Source: Clostridium amylolyticum (GTDB taxonomy: Bacteria; Bacillota; Clostridia; Clostridiales; Clostridiaceae). From it: a DNA stretch of 64,000 nt. A model generated the notes under the pieces. That model did not search any database. It was not told the origin of the DNA and saw only the letters and a list, made by a program, of their open reading frames with translations. Each line of letters starts with the position of its first letter. Within the stretch, counting starts at the first letter, position 1. Shown in pieces: positions 42,613 to 51,660 of the stretch. The stretch covers positions 62,001-126,000 of the forward strand of contig NZ_FQZO01000009.1 in NCBI RefSeq assembly GCF_900142075.1. Reading direction: 5' to 3'. The position numbers were made by a program, and so were the translations under genes.

Positions 42613-43905
42613 TTTTTTATTCCTTACTATTTGTTCTATAGCATTTAAAAAATCATTAATTTCTCTCTTATTGTTATATAAACCTAGGCTTACTCTTACC
42701 ATGCCAGGTTTACCTCTTTCTGGATGCTTTATATATTCTTCTATATCTTTATCTGATAGATTTAATAGTCTCTTCACATAAGGTCCAGCACAAAAACATC
42801 CATTTCTTACGGAAATACCATAGTCTTCTGAAAGTATCTCAGCCACTTCATTATGATACATGCCTTCTATATTAAAGGTTATAATACCTAACCTATCTTT
42901 TATATTTAAATTATCTCCATATATTTTAATGCCATTTATTTTTTTAAGCTCATGGCTTAAATAAGAAGTTAGTTCATCTTCCCAAAGGCTTACTTTATCC
43001 AAGCTTATTGAACTTAACTCCTTTATAGCGGAAAGTAAGGCTACTATACCCATAACATTAGGTGTTCCAGCTTCTTCTTTATGAGGTGGATCATCCCATA
43101 TTACTCCATAGTCTGTAACAAATTTAACTGTACCTCCTCCTTTACATTCTGGCTCTCCTTTGTAAAAACAGTCTTTAGGTGTTATTACTACACCTATGCC
43201 AAAAGGTGCATACATTTTATGGGCAGAAAATACTAGATAATCAAGATAATCATTCTCGAAGGTTCCATCCATAATTACCCTTCTATGTGGTACTAATTGA
43301 GCTCCATCTACTAATATTTTGCAATTATAGGAATGGCAAATACATGCTATTAAGTGTATATCATTTACATAACCAGTAACATTGGAGGCTCCTGTCAATG
43401 TTAGTAACTTGATCTTTCCTCCACCCTGTTGAAGCTTTTGTATAAGATGTTCTATGGACAATCTTCCATTCTCATCTACTTCTACATACTGAACCTTACA
43501 TTTATCCCTCCAAGGCAAGTCATTGGAATGATGTTCCATTCTGGTAGATAAAACTATTACGTCTTTACAATCTATAAGTCTATAAGCTAATTTGTTTATT
43601 CCCTCAGTTGTGTTTTTTACAAATATTACATTATACCTATCTCTGCTAGCGCCCACAAATTTCAAAATCGTATCTCTTGATTTTTCATAAAACTCATCAC
43701 ATATTTTTGATTTATACCCTTTTCCACGGTGTATTGAAGAATACCAGCTGGAAAATTCCACAATATTATTTATAACACTTTTAAAAGCAGGAGTAGTGGC
43801 TGCATTATCAAAATTTATTCCCATAACACTTTTTCCATTACTTAACGGTACAAGCTCTTCAATACCCATAAACATGTCTCTACAGTGTATAAGCTCTTCA
43901 TACAT
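42607..43905 (-). CDS. Class V aminotransferase, SufS/CsdB-like cysteine desulfurase
   Basis: 432 residues. The PLP lysine is in VFSAHKMYAPFGIG and the active-site Cys in VRNGCFCAGPY, the RxGxxCA motif of group II desulfurases. It also has FDNAATTPAFKSV and FVKNTTEGINKLAY. The closest group is SufS/selenocysteine-lyase-like, but no suf genes are adjacent, and the doublet GCFCAG and the about 25-residue longer N-terminus are unlike SufS. It may serve a specific sulfur-transfer pathway or be a lyase of another substrate. GGGAGG precedes the ATG. Confidence 0.85.
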   Translation of the reverse strand: MYEELIHCRDMFMGIEELVPLSNGKSVMGINFDNAATTPAFKSVINNIVEFSSWYSSIHRGKGYKSKICDEFYEKSRDTILKFVGASRDRYNVIFVKNTTEGINKLAYRLIDCKDVIVLSTRMEHHSNDLPWRDKCKVQYVEVDENGRLSIEHLIQKLQQGGGKIKLLTLTGASNVTGYVNDIHLIACICHSYNCKILVDGAQLVPHRRVIMDGTFENDYLDYLVFSAHKMYAPFGIGVVITPKDCFYKGEPECKGGGTVKFVTDYGVIWDDPPHKEEAGTPNVMGIVALLSAIKELSSISLDKVSLWEDELTSYLSHELKKINGIKIYGDNLNIKDRLGIITFNIEGMYHNEVAEILSEDYGISVRNGCFCAGPYVKRLLNLSDKDIEEYIKHPERGKPGMVRVSLGLYNNKREINDFLNAIEQIVRNKKI

Positions 43906-44044
43906 ATAAAAAACCTCCCTGCTATATATTATTAAAATTAATATAAATAGTGAAAATTCCTTTAATGGTATATTTTTATCTTTAGGAATTATTTACATAT
44001 AATACAATATAATATAGTAACGTTATTAATGATGGAGGTTATTT

Positions 44045-44632
44045 ATGGAGCAAGAAAATCACTACTTACAAGATTATGAAGATATTAGTTTCCAGCCCTT
44101 TACAACCTCTCCAGAGTACATACCCTATGGAGAAAGAGAAGGTTATAATTTTTATTATGAGCCACCTATGTACCCTATTCAAAGTGCTGCAACAATGCCC
44201 ATGGTCAATGCCTTTAACCCTACTTTTAATATGTCAGGCTCTTTACCCATGCCTATACCTATACCTATTTACCCATGTAATGAATACCCTTTTAGACCTA
44301 ACTTGGCAGTACCTATGCCTGGTTCTATAAATACTCCAAATTTAAACAGCTTAAATGATGGTAAAGGTACCGATGCAAATGAAGAAGATCTTACTTCAGA
44401 ACTCTTTAAAGAATTGAATTTAAACATAGACGAAGATTACTATCCTTCAGAGGAAAGTAGAAATATAGAAAATGAAGTTAACAGTATACTAGAAAAAATT
44501 GAAAATAATAATATTTCTATTTTAAATACTCTAAAAGCTTATAAAGTTCCTTATCCTATAGCTAGACTATTAGTTAGAAGAATTGTTAGATTAACATTAA
44601 TATATTCTAATAATCTATCTTATAAAGATTAA
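44045..44632 (+). CDS. Pro/Met/Tyr-rich protein of unknown function
   Basis: 195 residues, not recognised. Residues 1-100 are rich in Pro, Tyr, Met and Asn (SPEYIPYGEREGYNFYYEPPMYP, LPMPIPIPIYPCNEYPF), like many spore-coat or exosporium proteins. Then comes an acidic linker (GTDANEEDLTSELFKEL) and a helical C-terminal part (NNISILNTLKAYKVPYPIARLLVRRIVRLTLIYSNN). There is no signal peptide. A strong GGAGG site precedes the ATG. A 19-base stretch about 90 bases upstream (43955-43973) closely matches one upstream of the SigI-like gene. A spore-coat role is only a guess. Confidence 0.75.
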   Translation: MEQENHYLQDYEDISFQPFTTSPEYIPYGEREGYNFYYEPPMYPIQSAATMPMVNAFNPTFNMSGSLPMPIPIPIYPCNEYPFRPNLAVPMPGSINTPNLNSLNDGKGTDANEEDLTSELFKELNLNIDEDYYPSEESRNIENEVNSILEKIENNNISILNTLKAYKVPYPIARLLVRRIVRLTLIYSNNLSYKD

Positions 44633-44658
44633 AGCATGCAGCAAAGGCTGCATGCTTT
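44631..44658. terminator. Bidirectional terminator
   Basis: AAAGCATGCAGC-aaag-GCTGCATGCTTT, a perfect 12-bp stem between two convergent genes, then TATTATT on the plus strand. Confidence 0.85.
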
Positions 44659-44660
44659 TA

Positions 44661-45866
44661 TTATTCATATCTAAGCGCATCTATTGGATTTAATTTTGCT
44701 GCTTTCCTTGCAGGATATATTCCAAAGAATATGCCTACAGCAGAAGAGAAAATAATAACCATTATGACATCTTTAAAGGATACAGAGGGGGTTATCTTAG
44801 CAAAGCTGCCTATAACTGAAGCTCCTACAATGCCAAGTATCATACCTATAATTCCCCCCATAAGCGAGATTATTACAGATTCAGTTAAAAACTGAAGAAG
44901 TATTGCATTAGTAGTAGCGCCTATGGCTTTTCTAATACCAATTTCTCTAGTTCTTTCAGTAACTGATACAAGCATTATATTCATAACGCCTATTCCTCCA
45001 ACTAACAAGGATATTGCTGCCACCGCCCCTATAAAAGCAGTGAAAATATCCATTACTTGATTAATTTGATCAAGTTGTTTCATTAAATTTTCAGCTTTAT
45101 AAACTTCTCTTCCTCTATTTCCATGCCTGCTTTCCAATATGTTTAATGCTTCATTTCCGGCTTGTTCTATCTTTTCTTTGCTAGTAGCAGATATGGTAAT
45201 ATTGTCTATAACAAAATCGTTAGGGTAAAGTTGCATTAAAAAAGTTATTGGTGTCATTACGAAAACTGGCATGTTTTCATTGCCCCCAAACATTAAATCA
45301 GAACTTTTAGAAACTCCTATTATCTCCACCTTTTTTGAAGAGTTTCTATTGCCTAAATTTATACTTTTCCCTACCACATCTTTGTAACCAAATAAATCTT
45401 TTGCAGCTATTTCATCTATAACTATAACTGGCTTGCCTTCTGCATATTCTCTTTCATTAAAAAATCTTCCATAAAGAATTTCGGTATTTTGTATATATTT
45501 TAAATCTACCGATCCACCTGTTATCACAGCTCTCTTAGCTTTACTCTGAGAAGTTGCATTTCCTTGCTTGTTTACACCAGGAGATACATACTTTATACTG
45601 CTGCCTCTTTCTGTTAAGGTTCTTACATCCTCTAAGGTAAAGTAGTCAGAATTACTTGCTTTTTGAGGATCTATCTTAAGACTTAAGGTGGAAGCTCCTA
45701 TCTTTTCAAACTCTCCAGTAATAGTGTTCTTTCCTCCTGCTCCTAGAGCAAGTATGGTTATTACAGAGCTTATACCTATTATTATTCCCAGCATGGTAAG
45801 AAAGGATCTCATCTTGTTGGATCTTATGCTATCTAAAGCCATTTTAAAATTTTCTAATAAAGTCAT
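44661..45866 (-). CDS. MacB-type ABC transporter permease
   Basis: 401 residues. One N-terminal membrane helix (FLTMLGIIIGISSVITILALGAG) is followed by a large outside MacB core domain (about 45-260) and three C-terminal helices starting AFIGAVAAISLLVGGIGVMNIMLVSVTERTREIGIRKAIGAT, the FtsX-family signature. With the ATPase and adaptor encoded just upstream it should form a tripartite-like exporter of antimicrobial peptides or other amphipathic compounds. The substrate is unknown. The three genes form one operon (gap of 14 bases). Confidence 0.92.
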   Translation of the reverse strand: MTLLENFKMALDSIRSNKMRSFLTMLGIIIGISSVITILALGAGGKNTITGEFEKIGASTLSLKIDPQKASNSDYFTLEDVRTLTERGSSIKYVSPGVNKQGNATSQSKAKRAVITGGSVDLKYIQNTEILYGRFFNEREYAEGKPVIVIDEIAAKDLFGYKDVVGKSINLGNRNSSKKVEIIGVSKSSDLMFGGNENMPVFVMTPITFLMQLYPNDFVIDNITISATSKEKIEQAGNEALNILESRHGNRGREVYKAENLMKQLDQINQVMDIFTAFIGAVAAISLLVGGIGVMNIMLVSVTERTREIGIRKAIGATTNAILLQFLTESVIISLMGGIIGMILGIVGASVIGSFAKITPSVSFKDVIMVIIFSSAVGIFFGIYPARKAAKLNPIDALRYE

Positions 45867-45880
45867 AGTGTTCTCCTTTC

Positions 45881-46603
45881 CTACTCATAGTCAGGGGATA
45901 TTTCTACTTCATTTAAAATAATTCTATTACTTACCTCGTCATCCTCTGTAATTTTACCATCTCTTACTTTAATAATTCTCTTAGAATAAAGAGCGATGTC
46001 CGGTTCATGAGTTACCATTATTATAGTTGCCCCTTCATCATTTAACTTTTGAAACACCTTCATCACTTCTAAGGAAACCTGAGAATCTAAGTTTCCTGTA
46101 GGCTCATCTGCCATAATAACAGAAGGATTATTTACTATAGCTCTTGCTATAGCCACCCTCTGCTTTTGCCCCCCAGAAATTTCATTAGGTTTATGCTTAA
46201 TCCAATTTAATAATCCTACTTTATCTAAAGAAGCCAAGGCTCTCTCTCTTCTCTCTTTAAAGCTTACCCCTGAATATACCATTGGTAGTTCAACATTTTC
46301 AAGTATAGTCATCCTAGGTAGAAGATTAAAATTTTGAAACACAAAGCCTATTTCCTTATTTCTAATAAAGGCTAACTGATTGTCTGAAAGGCTAGACACA
46401 TTTTCTCCATTTAAGATATATTCTCCACCATCTATTCTATCCAGGCATCCTAAAATATTCATAAGAGTACTTTTACCTGAGCCTGAAGGTCCCATAATGG
46501 TGGTAAATTCCCCTTCATGCACCCTTAAGGATACACCTTTAAGAGCCTTAAAGCTTATTTCACCAGTGACATAGGTTTTAATTACCTCTTTTAATTCAAT
46601 CAT
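45881..46603 (-). CDS. MacB/LolD-type ABC transporter ATPase
   Basis: 240 residues. Walker A GPSGSGKST (about 39-47), Q-loop QNFNLLPR, signature ISGGQKQRVAIARAI, Walker B VIMADEPTGNLD, switch His in VTHEPD. The LxGxD-like opening YVTGEISFKALKGVSLRV and GNLDSQ are typical of the LolD/MacB group, which drives mechanotransmission rather than transport through the membrane part. The start overlaps the adaptor stop by one base (TAATG), so the two are translationally coupled. Confidence 0.94.
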   Translation of the reverse strand: MIELKEVIKTYVTGEISFKALKGVSLRVHEGEFTTIMGPSGSGKSTLMNILGCLDRIDGGEYILNGENVSSLSDNQLAFIRNKEIGFVFQNFNLLPRMTILENVELPMVYSGVSFKERRERALASLDKVGLLNWIKHKPNEISGGQKQRVAIARAIVNNPSVIMADEPTGNLDSQVSLEVMKVFQKLNDEGATIIMVTHEPDIALYSKRIIKVRDGKITEDDEVSNRIILNEVEISPDYE

Positions 46604-47802
46604 TACTTGCTTACCTCCCCGGTATCCTCCTTAACAGATACATCATTCTTTAATGAGGCACTAGGATTAAGTATTACCTTTTCTCCTTCTGTTAATCCAG
46701 AGATAATCTCCACGTTTAAATCTGACTGCAATCCTATTTCTACTTTCTTTTCCTTAGCTTTTCCATTCTCTACCACAAAAACTGAGGTATTACCGTTTTT
46801 ATCGCTCTTTATACTTTCAGCTGGTACTTGAAGCACTGCATTTTTTTCACCAAGAAGTATTTCCACATCCGCATCAAAATCCACTTTTAAATTAACGCCC
46901 TTATTAGCTATATCAATATCTGCATTAAGGGTTGTATCCCCTGCAGCTCCTGGTATCGAAGATTTTTTTGCCACTGGATCTATGAAGGATATCTTTCCAT
47001 TATATTTTTCGCCATTAGCAGATATAAAGGCATCTTGTCCTACCTTTAACTTAGGAGAATCAAATTTACCTACAGACACTACTGCTTTTAAATCACTGAT
47101 ATCTTGAAGCACTATGGCAGGCTGAGCCATATTGCCCACAGCTCCTTCACTTACATTAACCTGAGTAACCACTCCATCAAAATCAGCATATATAGCATCT
47201 TTATTGGAATTTTGTTTCTGCTTAGCAGAATCTAATCCTACCTTTGCTAAAGAAACTTGGTTTTCAGCTTGCTTGATTTTCTCACCAGAAATCCCAGGCA
47301 TAGATCCTTTTGAAGTTTTTAGTTGGGATATCTGTGTTTGAAGTTGCTGAGCTCTCACTGGGTCTTTTGTTACTTCCAGCTCTTTTTCTAAATCTTTTAT
47401 CTGTTTATCCGCATCGCTTGCTTTCTTTTCAGCTTCATTCTTTTGATTCACTAAATCTTGTTTTTGAAGCACTGCGTTATTATATTGTATCTCTGCCTGT
47501 TTTATGGAATTTGTTATATCTGAACCATCATATTTAACTAACAAATCACCTTTTTTAACACTATCTCCCACCTTAACATTAACCTTGGTTATCTTAAGTT
47601 GGGCTCCAAAGTATTCCTTGGAGTTTTTGGATTTTATCACTGCAGTAGTGCTTAAAAATGCTTTTACATCACCTTTTGATGCAGTAGATGTCTTTACTGA
47701 AATCTCCTTAGAACTACTCTTACCTCTTATCTTTATAAACCCTATTGCTCCTAAAATCACCACTCCTACAAGTACTATGGAAACAATCTTCTTTTTACTC
47801 AT
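46603..47802 (-). CDS. MacA-like periplasmic-adaptor (membrane fusion) protein
   Basis: 399 residues. An N-terminal membrane anchor (KIVSIVLVGVVILGAIGFIKI) is followed by a half-lipoyl motif (VGDSVKKGDLLVKYDG), a coiled-coil hairpin (about 105-195), the second lipoyl half (IYADFDGVVTQVNVSEGAVG) and beta-barrel and proximal domains. In Gram-positives such proteins sit outside the membrane and pair with MacB-type permeases. It is the first gene of the three-gene operon. A weak ribosome site (AGGGA) precedes the ATG. Confidence 0.9.
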   Translation of the reverse strand: MSKKKIVSIVLVGVVILGAIGFIKIRGKSSSKEISVKTSTASKGDVKAFLSTTAVIKSKNSKEYFGAQLKITKVNVKVGDSVKKGDLLVKYDGSDITNSIKQAEIQYNNAVLQKQDLVNQKNEAEKKASDADKQIKDLEKELEVTKDPVRAQQLQTQISQLKTSKGSMPGISGEKIKQAENQVSLAKVGLDSAKQKQNSNKDAIYADFDGVVTQVNVSEGAVGNMAQPAIVLQDISDLKAVVSVGKFDSPKLKVGQDAFISANGEKYNGKISFIDPVAKKSSIPGAAGDTTLNADIDIANKGVNLKVDFDADVEILLGEKNAVLQVPAESIKSDKNGNTSVFVVENGKAKEKKVEIGLQSDLNVEIISGLTEGEKVILNPSASLKNDVSVKEDTGEVSK

Positions 47803-47900
47803 AATTATCCCTATTTAGGTACACTTCCTTTCTCTAGTTGTCTATTATAAAATTATAAAATAATTATACCACTATAACTAAATAAATAAAGAAAAATATT

Positions 47901-47930
47901 TAAGACCTCATTATTTAAAATGAGGTCTTA
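47901..47930 (-). terminator. Hairpin after the 47936 gene
   Basis: TAAGACCTCA and TGAGGTCTTA form a perfect 10-bp stem. On the minus strand it is followed by AATATTTTTC. Confidence 0.7.
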
Positions 47931-47935
47931 ATAAT

Positions 47936-48097
47936 TTAGTGTATACCTGGTCTTTCAGCATCTTTACCTAACTTTCTAGACTCTTTTGAATAACCTACTT
48001 CATTAGCTGTTTCCACTTTCATCTTCTCCACTTCTTTTCTAGTCTTTTGTCCAGATTTCTTGTTATCTTTACTGTTTTTATTATTCTTATGAGCCAT
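47936..48097 (-). CDS. Small basic protein, possibly spore-associated
   Basis: 53 residues, starting at the ATG behind GAGGTGAT and ending just before a terminator hairpin. It is highly charged (MAHKNNKNSKDNKKSGQKTRKEVEKMK) with no hydrophobic segment. The stretch KVETANEVGYS resembles the germination-protease cleavage region of alpha/beta spore proteins (xEVANExGV, compare the spore protein at 27603), but the second conserved block is missing. It could be a minor spore core protein. This is a weak inference. Confidence 0.7.
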   Translation of the reverse strand: MAHKNNKNSKDNKKSGQKTRKEVEKMKVETANEVGYSKESRKLGKDAERPGIH

Positions 48098-48277
48098 GAT
48101 CATCACCTCGTAATTTAATTTATAACATTACAAATATATTATTATATTTAAATGAATTCTTAATACCTGTTATTTAATGGTGCAGTCAAAAGCATAGTGG
48201 TATGCACTACAAAATTCTTTAACATTATAGTATAATAAAGTAGCTATTAACCTTTGGGTAGTAAAGGCGGTAATATT

Positions 48278-50194
48278 ATGATTGTTTTAAGTTGTAAAAA
48301 TATCACTAAAAGCTATGGAATACATGAAGTTTTAAAAGATGTAACCTTCAATATAAATGAAGGTGATAAAATAGGATTAATTGGAGCTAATGGAGAAGGT
48401 AAATCTACTCTTTTTAAAATTTTAATAAAAGAATTGTCTTATGATGGCGGAGATATATTTATAGATAAGGGTTATAATCTAGGTTATCTTTCTCAAAAGC
48501 TTGATCTCGAATCTGAAAATTCTATTTATAATGAGATGTTAGAAGTATTTCATGATTTAATAAACCTTGAAATGAAAATTCATAATCTAGAAGAAAAAAT
48601 GAATACTCCTTATACAGAGGAAAACAAAGCATTTCATGAAAAAATTATAAAAGATTATACCACTTGCCAAGAATTATATTCCCACAGAGGCGGCTACACT
48701 TTTAGAGGTGAGATATCTAGAGTTTTAAAAGGCCTAGGCTTTGAAGAAACGGATTATGATTCCGTTATAAAAAATTTAAGCGGAGGGCAAAAAACTCGTG
48801 TAGCTCTATGTAAGCTTTTATTAAAAAAGCCTGAACTGCTACTGTTAGATGAGCCCACAAACCACCTTGATTTAAATGCTATAGAATGGCTAGAAGATTA
48901 TCTTAAAAGCTATAAAGGCACTGTACTTTTAATATCCCATGATAGGTATTTTTTAGATAGTATAACTAACCGTACCTTTGAACTTATAAATGGACATGTT
49001 AACTGTTATAATACCAATTATTCTAAATATATAGAGCTTAAGAAACAGAATTATGAAGTGCAGCTTAAAGCCTATAAGCTTCAACAAGCTGAAATTAAAA
49101 GACAAGAAGACATTATAGAAAAATTTAGATCTTTTAATAGAGAAAAAAGCATAAGAGCTGCAGAAAGCAGAGAAAAAGCACTGGATAAAATACAAAGGCT
49201 TGACTCTCCAGATGAGGACCCAAAAGGTTCTAGAATACAGTTTCATACTGAAATTAAAAGTGGTAACGATGTACTTTTAGTCCAAGACTTAAAAAAGAGC
49301 TATGGAGATAAACTTTTATTTGACAATGTAAATATGGACATTAAAAAAGGTAATAAAATAGCCTTAATAGGGGAAAATGGCAGAGGTAAAACCACTCTTT
49401 TTAAAATAATACTTGGAAATGTAGAAGCTGATAAAGGTTCCATTAATTTAGGCAGAAACGTAATTACTGGCTATTATGATCAGGAACAATCTGATTTGGA
49501 TCCTACTAATGAAATAATAAATGAAGTATGGAACGAGTTTCCTAAACTTACCACTACTGAAATAAGAAACGCCTTAGCTTCTTTCCTTTTTACAGGAGAT
49601 TCAGTGTTTAAAACCATCGATCTCTTGAGTGGTGGTGAAAAGTGTAGAATCAATTTATTGAAACTTATGCTATCCAAATCAAATTTACTACTTCTAGATG
49701 AGCCTACTAATCACTTGGACATCATGTCAAGAGAAGCCTTAGAAGATGCAATACTGGACTATGATGGTACCATGCTTATAATCTCTCATGACAGATACTT
49801 TTTAAACAAAGTAATAGATAAAATCTACGAGCTAGAAGAAGATGGTATTAAAACCTATTTAGGAAACTATAACTATTATGTAGAAAAAAAGAAAAACCCT
49901 CATAGATATGAAGGTATTGAAGAAGTTGTAGAGACTAAAACAAAAACTCAGCTTCAAGAGGAAAGACGAAAAAAACGAGAAGCGGAAAAAGAAGCAAAAG
50001 CAGCAGCTCAAAGGCTTAAAGACATTGAAAAAGAGATTTCTGACACAGAAGTAGAAATTTCTAAGCTTAATAATCTCTTATGCCTAGAAGAGGTATATTC
50101 AAACCCCCAAAAAGCTCAAGAGACCCAACAAAACATCACTGCCCTTGAAAGTAAACTTGAAAAGCTCTATGAAAAGTGGGAAGAGAATGTATAA
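48278..50194 (+). CDS. ABC-F family ATPase (YdiF/Uup-like translation factor)
   Basis: 638 residues from ATG 48278. Two ABC domains in one chain: Walker A GANGEGKST and GENGRGKTT, signatures LSGGQKTRVAL and LSGGEKCRINL, Walker B LLLLDEPTNHLD in both. An 80-residue P-site tRNA-interaction linker rich in Lys/Gln/Glu joins them. A C-terminal coiled coil (about 555-635) is present. There are no membrane segments. ABC-F proteins act on the ribosome, and some protect against antibiotics. Domain make-up is closer to the housekeeping YdiF/Uup types. An in-frame TTG at 48254 is less likely, since AAGGCGGT fits the ATG. Confidence 0.93.
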   Translation: MIVLSCKNITKSYGIHEVLKDVTFNINEGDKIGLIGANGEGKSTLFKILIKELSYDGGDIFIDKGYNLGYLSQKLDLESENSIYNEMLEVFHDLINLEMKIHNLEEKMNTPYTEENKAFHEKIIKDYTTCQELYSHRGGYTFRGEISRVLKGLGFEETDYDSVIKNLSGGQKTRVALCKLLLKKPELLLLDEPTNHLDLNAIEWLEDYLKSYKGTVLLISHDRYFLDSITNRTFELINGHVNCYNTNYSKYIELKKQNYEVQLKAYKLQQAEIKRQEDIIEKFRSFNREKSIRAAESREKALDKIQRLDSPDEDPKGSRIQFHTEIKSGNDVLLVQDLKKSYGDKLLFDNVNMDIKKGNKIALIGENGRGKTTLFKIILGNVEADKGSINLGRNVITGYYDQEQSDLDPTNEIINEVWNEFPKLTTTEIRNALASFLFTGDSVFKTIDLLSGGEKCRINLLKLMLSKSNLLLLDEPTNHLDIMSREALEDAILDYDGTMLIISHDRYFLNKVIDKIYELEEDGIKTYLGNYNYYVEKKKNPHRYEGIEEVVETKTKTQLQEERRKKREAEKEAKAAAQRLKDIEKEISDTEVEISKLNNLLCLEEVYSNPQKAQETQQNITALESKLEKLYEKWEENV

Positions 50195-50241
50195 AATTAA
50201 TTTTTTTATTTTGCTTTAAGATAATCCTATAAAAAATAAAT

Positions 50242-50276
50242 TGGCGGTGAAGTGGAAATATTCCACATCACCGCCA
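50242..50276 (-). terminator. Terminator of the HtrA gene
   Basis: TGGCGGTGA-x-TGGAA pairs with TTCCA-x-TCACCGCCA. On the minus strand it is followed by ATTTATTTTTTATAG. Confidence 0.8.
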
Positions 50277-50304
50277 TATTAAATAAGGGGGTATCTATAT
50301 TAAA

Positions 50305-51552
50305 TTATTCTGATAGCTTAATTTCTAGGGTGGTATCTTTTCCATCTCGTGTTATATCAACCTTTACCGCGTCTCCAGCCTTATGAGTTTCTTTAATCCT
50401 ATTGATTTCTTCTACGGTTTTTACCTTTTGGCCATCAAATTTAGTTATCATATCTCCAGGCTTAAGACCTGCCTTTTCAGCTGGGCTGAACTCTTGAACA
50501 TCTACAATAAGTACATATTCACCTTGTGGTAAATTATTCTTTTTTGCTATATCCTGTGTAATATCTCTACCTGCTATACCAATTCTTAATATTGGTTTAG
50601 AAAGTGCTGTTAGTCTTGATTTTACATTGTTTATAGGAATGGAGAAACCAATACCTTCTACACCTTCAGTCTTTATCTTAGCTGTATTAATTCCAATTAC
50701 CTGACCTCTAGAATTTAATAATGGTCCTCCACTATTTCCTGGATTAATAGCAGCATCTGTCTGCAGATATTTAATGCTTTTACCTTCAATAGAGATTTCT
50801 CTGTTTAATGCACTTATTACTCCAGTAGTAACACTACCTAAGAATTCTTTTCCTAATGGATTACCAATGGCTACTACCTGTTCACCCGCTTGAAGACTAT
50901 CTGAATCTCCCAGCTCTACCACTCCTGGAACTTTTACATTGTCAGTTATCTTTACTACTGCTAAATCCTGTTGTGCATCATAATTTACCACCTTAGCATT
51001 AACCTCAGTTCCATCTGAAAGTATTACCTTTACTGACTGAGCACCTTGAATAACGTGAAAATTAGTGAGCACGTAACCTTCATTGCTTATTATAAATCCT
51101 GAGCCTATACCACCTGGTATACCTTCACTAAACATACCATAATTCACTTTATTCATGGTAGACACTCCCACTACCGCTGGTGCGACTTTCTTTACTACTT
51201 CAGTAACTGATAGAGCTTCTTTATCAGTTTTAAAAGTAGGTGGATTATAATTTAGATACTGACCATATTTTTTGTTTATTTCATTAACTACATTATTTGT
51301 ATTATTCATTACTATACTTGCACCTATAGCTCCTCCTACCATGGTGAAGGCTAGAGCTAAGGCTGTAAATCCAAGAAATTTCAAAAGCTTTCTCTTTTTC
51401 TTAGGTTTTTCTTCATAAGCATTATATACATATGGATTGGATGGTTTATTATCTTCACTGACAACAAAATCAGGCTTATTAGCTGGTTTATCATCCTCAC
51501 TGATAACAAAATCAGGCTTATATTCATTGTTTTCATTATAATTATCAGACAT
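50305..51552 (-). CDS. htrA: HtrA/DegP-type serine protease
   Basis: 415 residues. A cytoplasmic N-terminus contains two copies of a KPDFVxSEDxKPxN repeat, followed by one membrane helix (FLGFTALALAFTMVGGAIGASIV, about 60-82). The trypsin-like domain has His166 (TNFHVIQG), Asp196 (QQDLAVV) and Ser274 (NPGNSGGP). One PDZ domain follows (YVLIVDVQEFSPAEKAGLKPGDMI). It degrades misfolded proteins at the outer face of the membrane. In Bacillus such genes answer to CssRS or CtsR. No matching operator is visible here. Gene stands alone. Confidence 0.94.
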   Translation of the reverse strand: MSDNYNENNEYKPDFVISEDDKPANKPDFVVSEDNKPSNPYVYNAYEEKPKKKRKLLKFLGFTALALAFTMVGGAIGASIVMNNTNNVVNEINKKYGQYLNYNPPTFKTDKEALSVTEVVKKVAPAVVGVSTMNKVNYGMFSEGIPGGIGSGFIISNEGYVLTNFHVIQGAQSVKVILSDGTEVNAKVVNYDAQQDLAVVKITDNVKVPGVVELGDSDSLQAGEQVVAIGNPLGKEFLGSVTTGVISALNREISIEGKSIKYLQTDAAINPGNSGGPLLNSRGQVIGINTAKIKTEGVEGIGFSIPINNVKSRLTALSKPILRIGIAGRDITQDIAKKNNLPQGEYVLIVDVQEFSPAEKAGLKPGDMITKFDGQKVKTVEEINRIKETHKAGDAVKVDITRDGKDTTLEIKLSE

Positions 51553-51630
51553 TATTCATTCCTCCTCTTATACTTATGTTTCCCATTGACTATATATTAA
51601 AACATTAATGTGTCAATTTCGTGACAAAAA

Positions 51631-51660
51631 AAATAATTAGCTATAAATAACTAATTATTT
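51631..51660 (-). terminator. Terminator after the alpha/beta hydrolase gene
   Basis: AAATAATTAG and CTAATTATTT, a perfect 10-bp stem. On the minus strand it is followed by TTTTTTG. It overlaps the gene's stop. Confidence 0.75.

Noticed and set aside
44076..44330. 84-codon frame inside the Pro/Met-rich gene
   Set aside because: It is a shifted frame of the same strand with no ribosome site. The 44045 frame has GGAGG and runs further.
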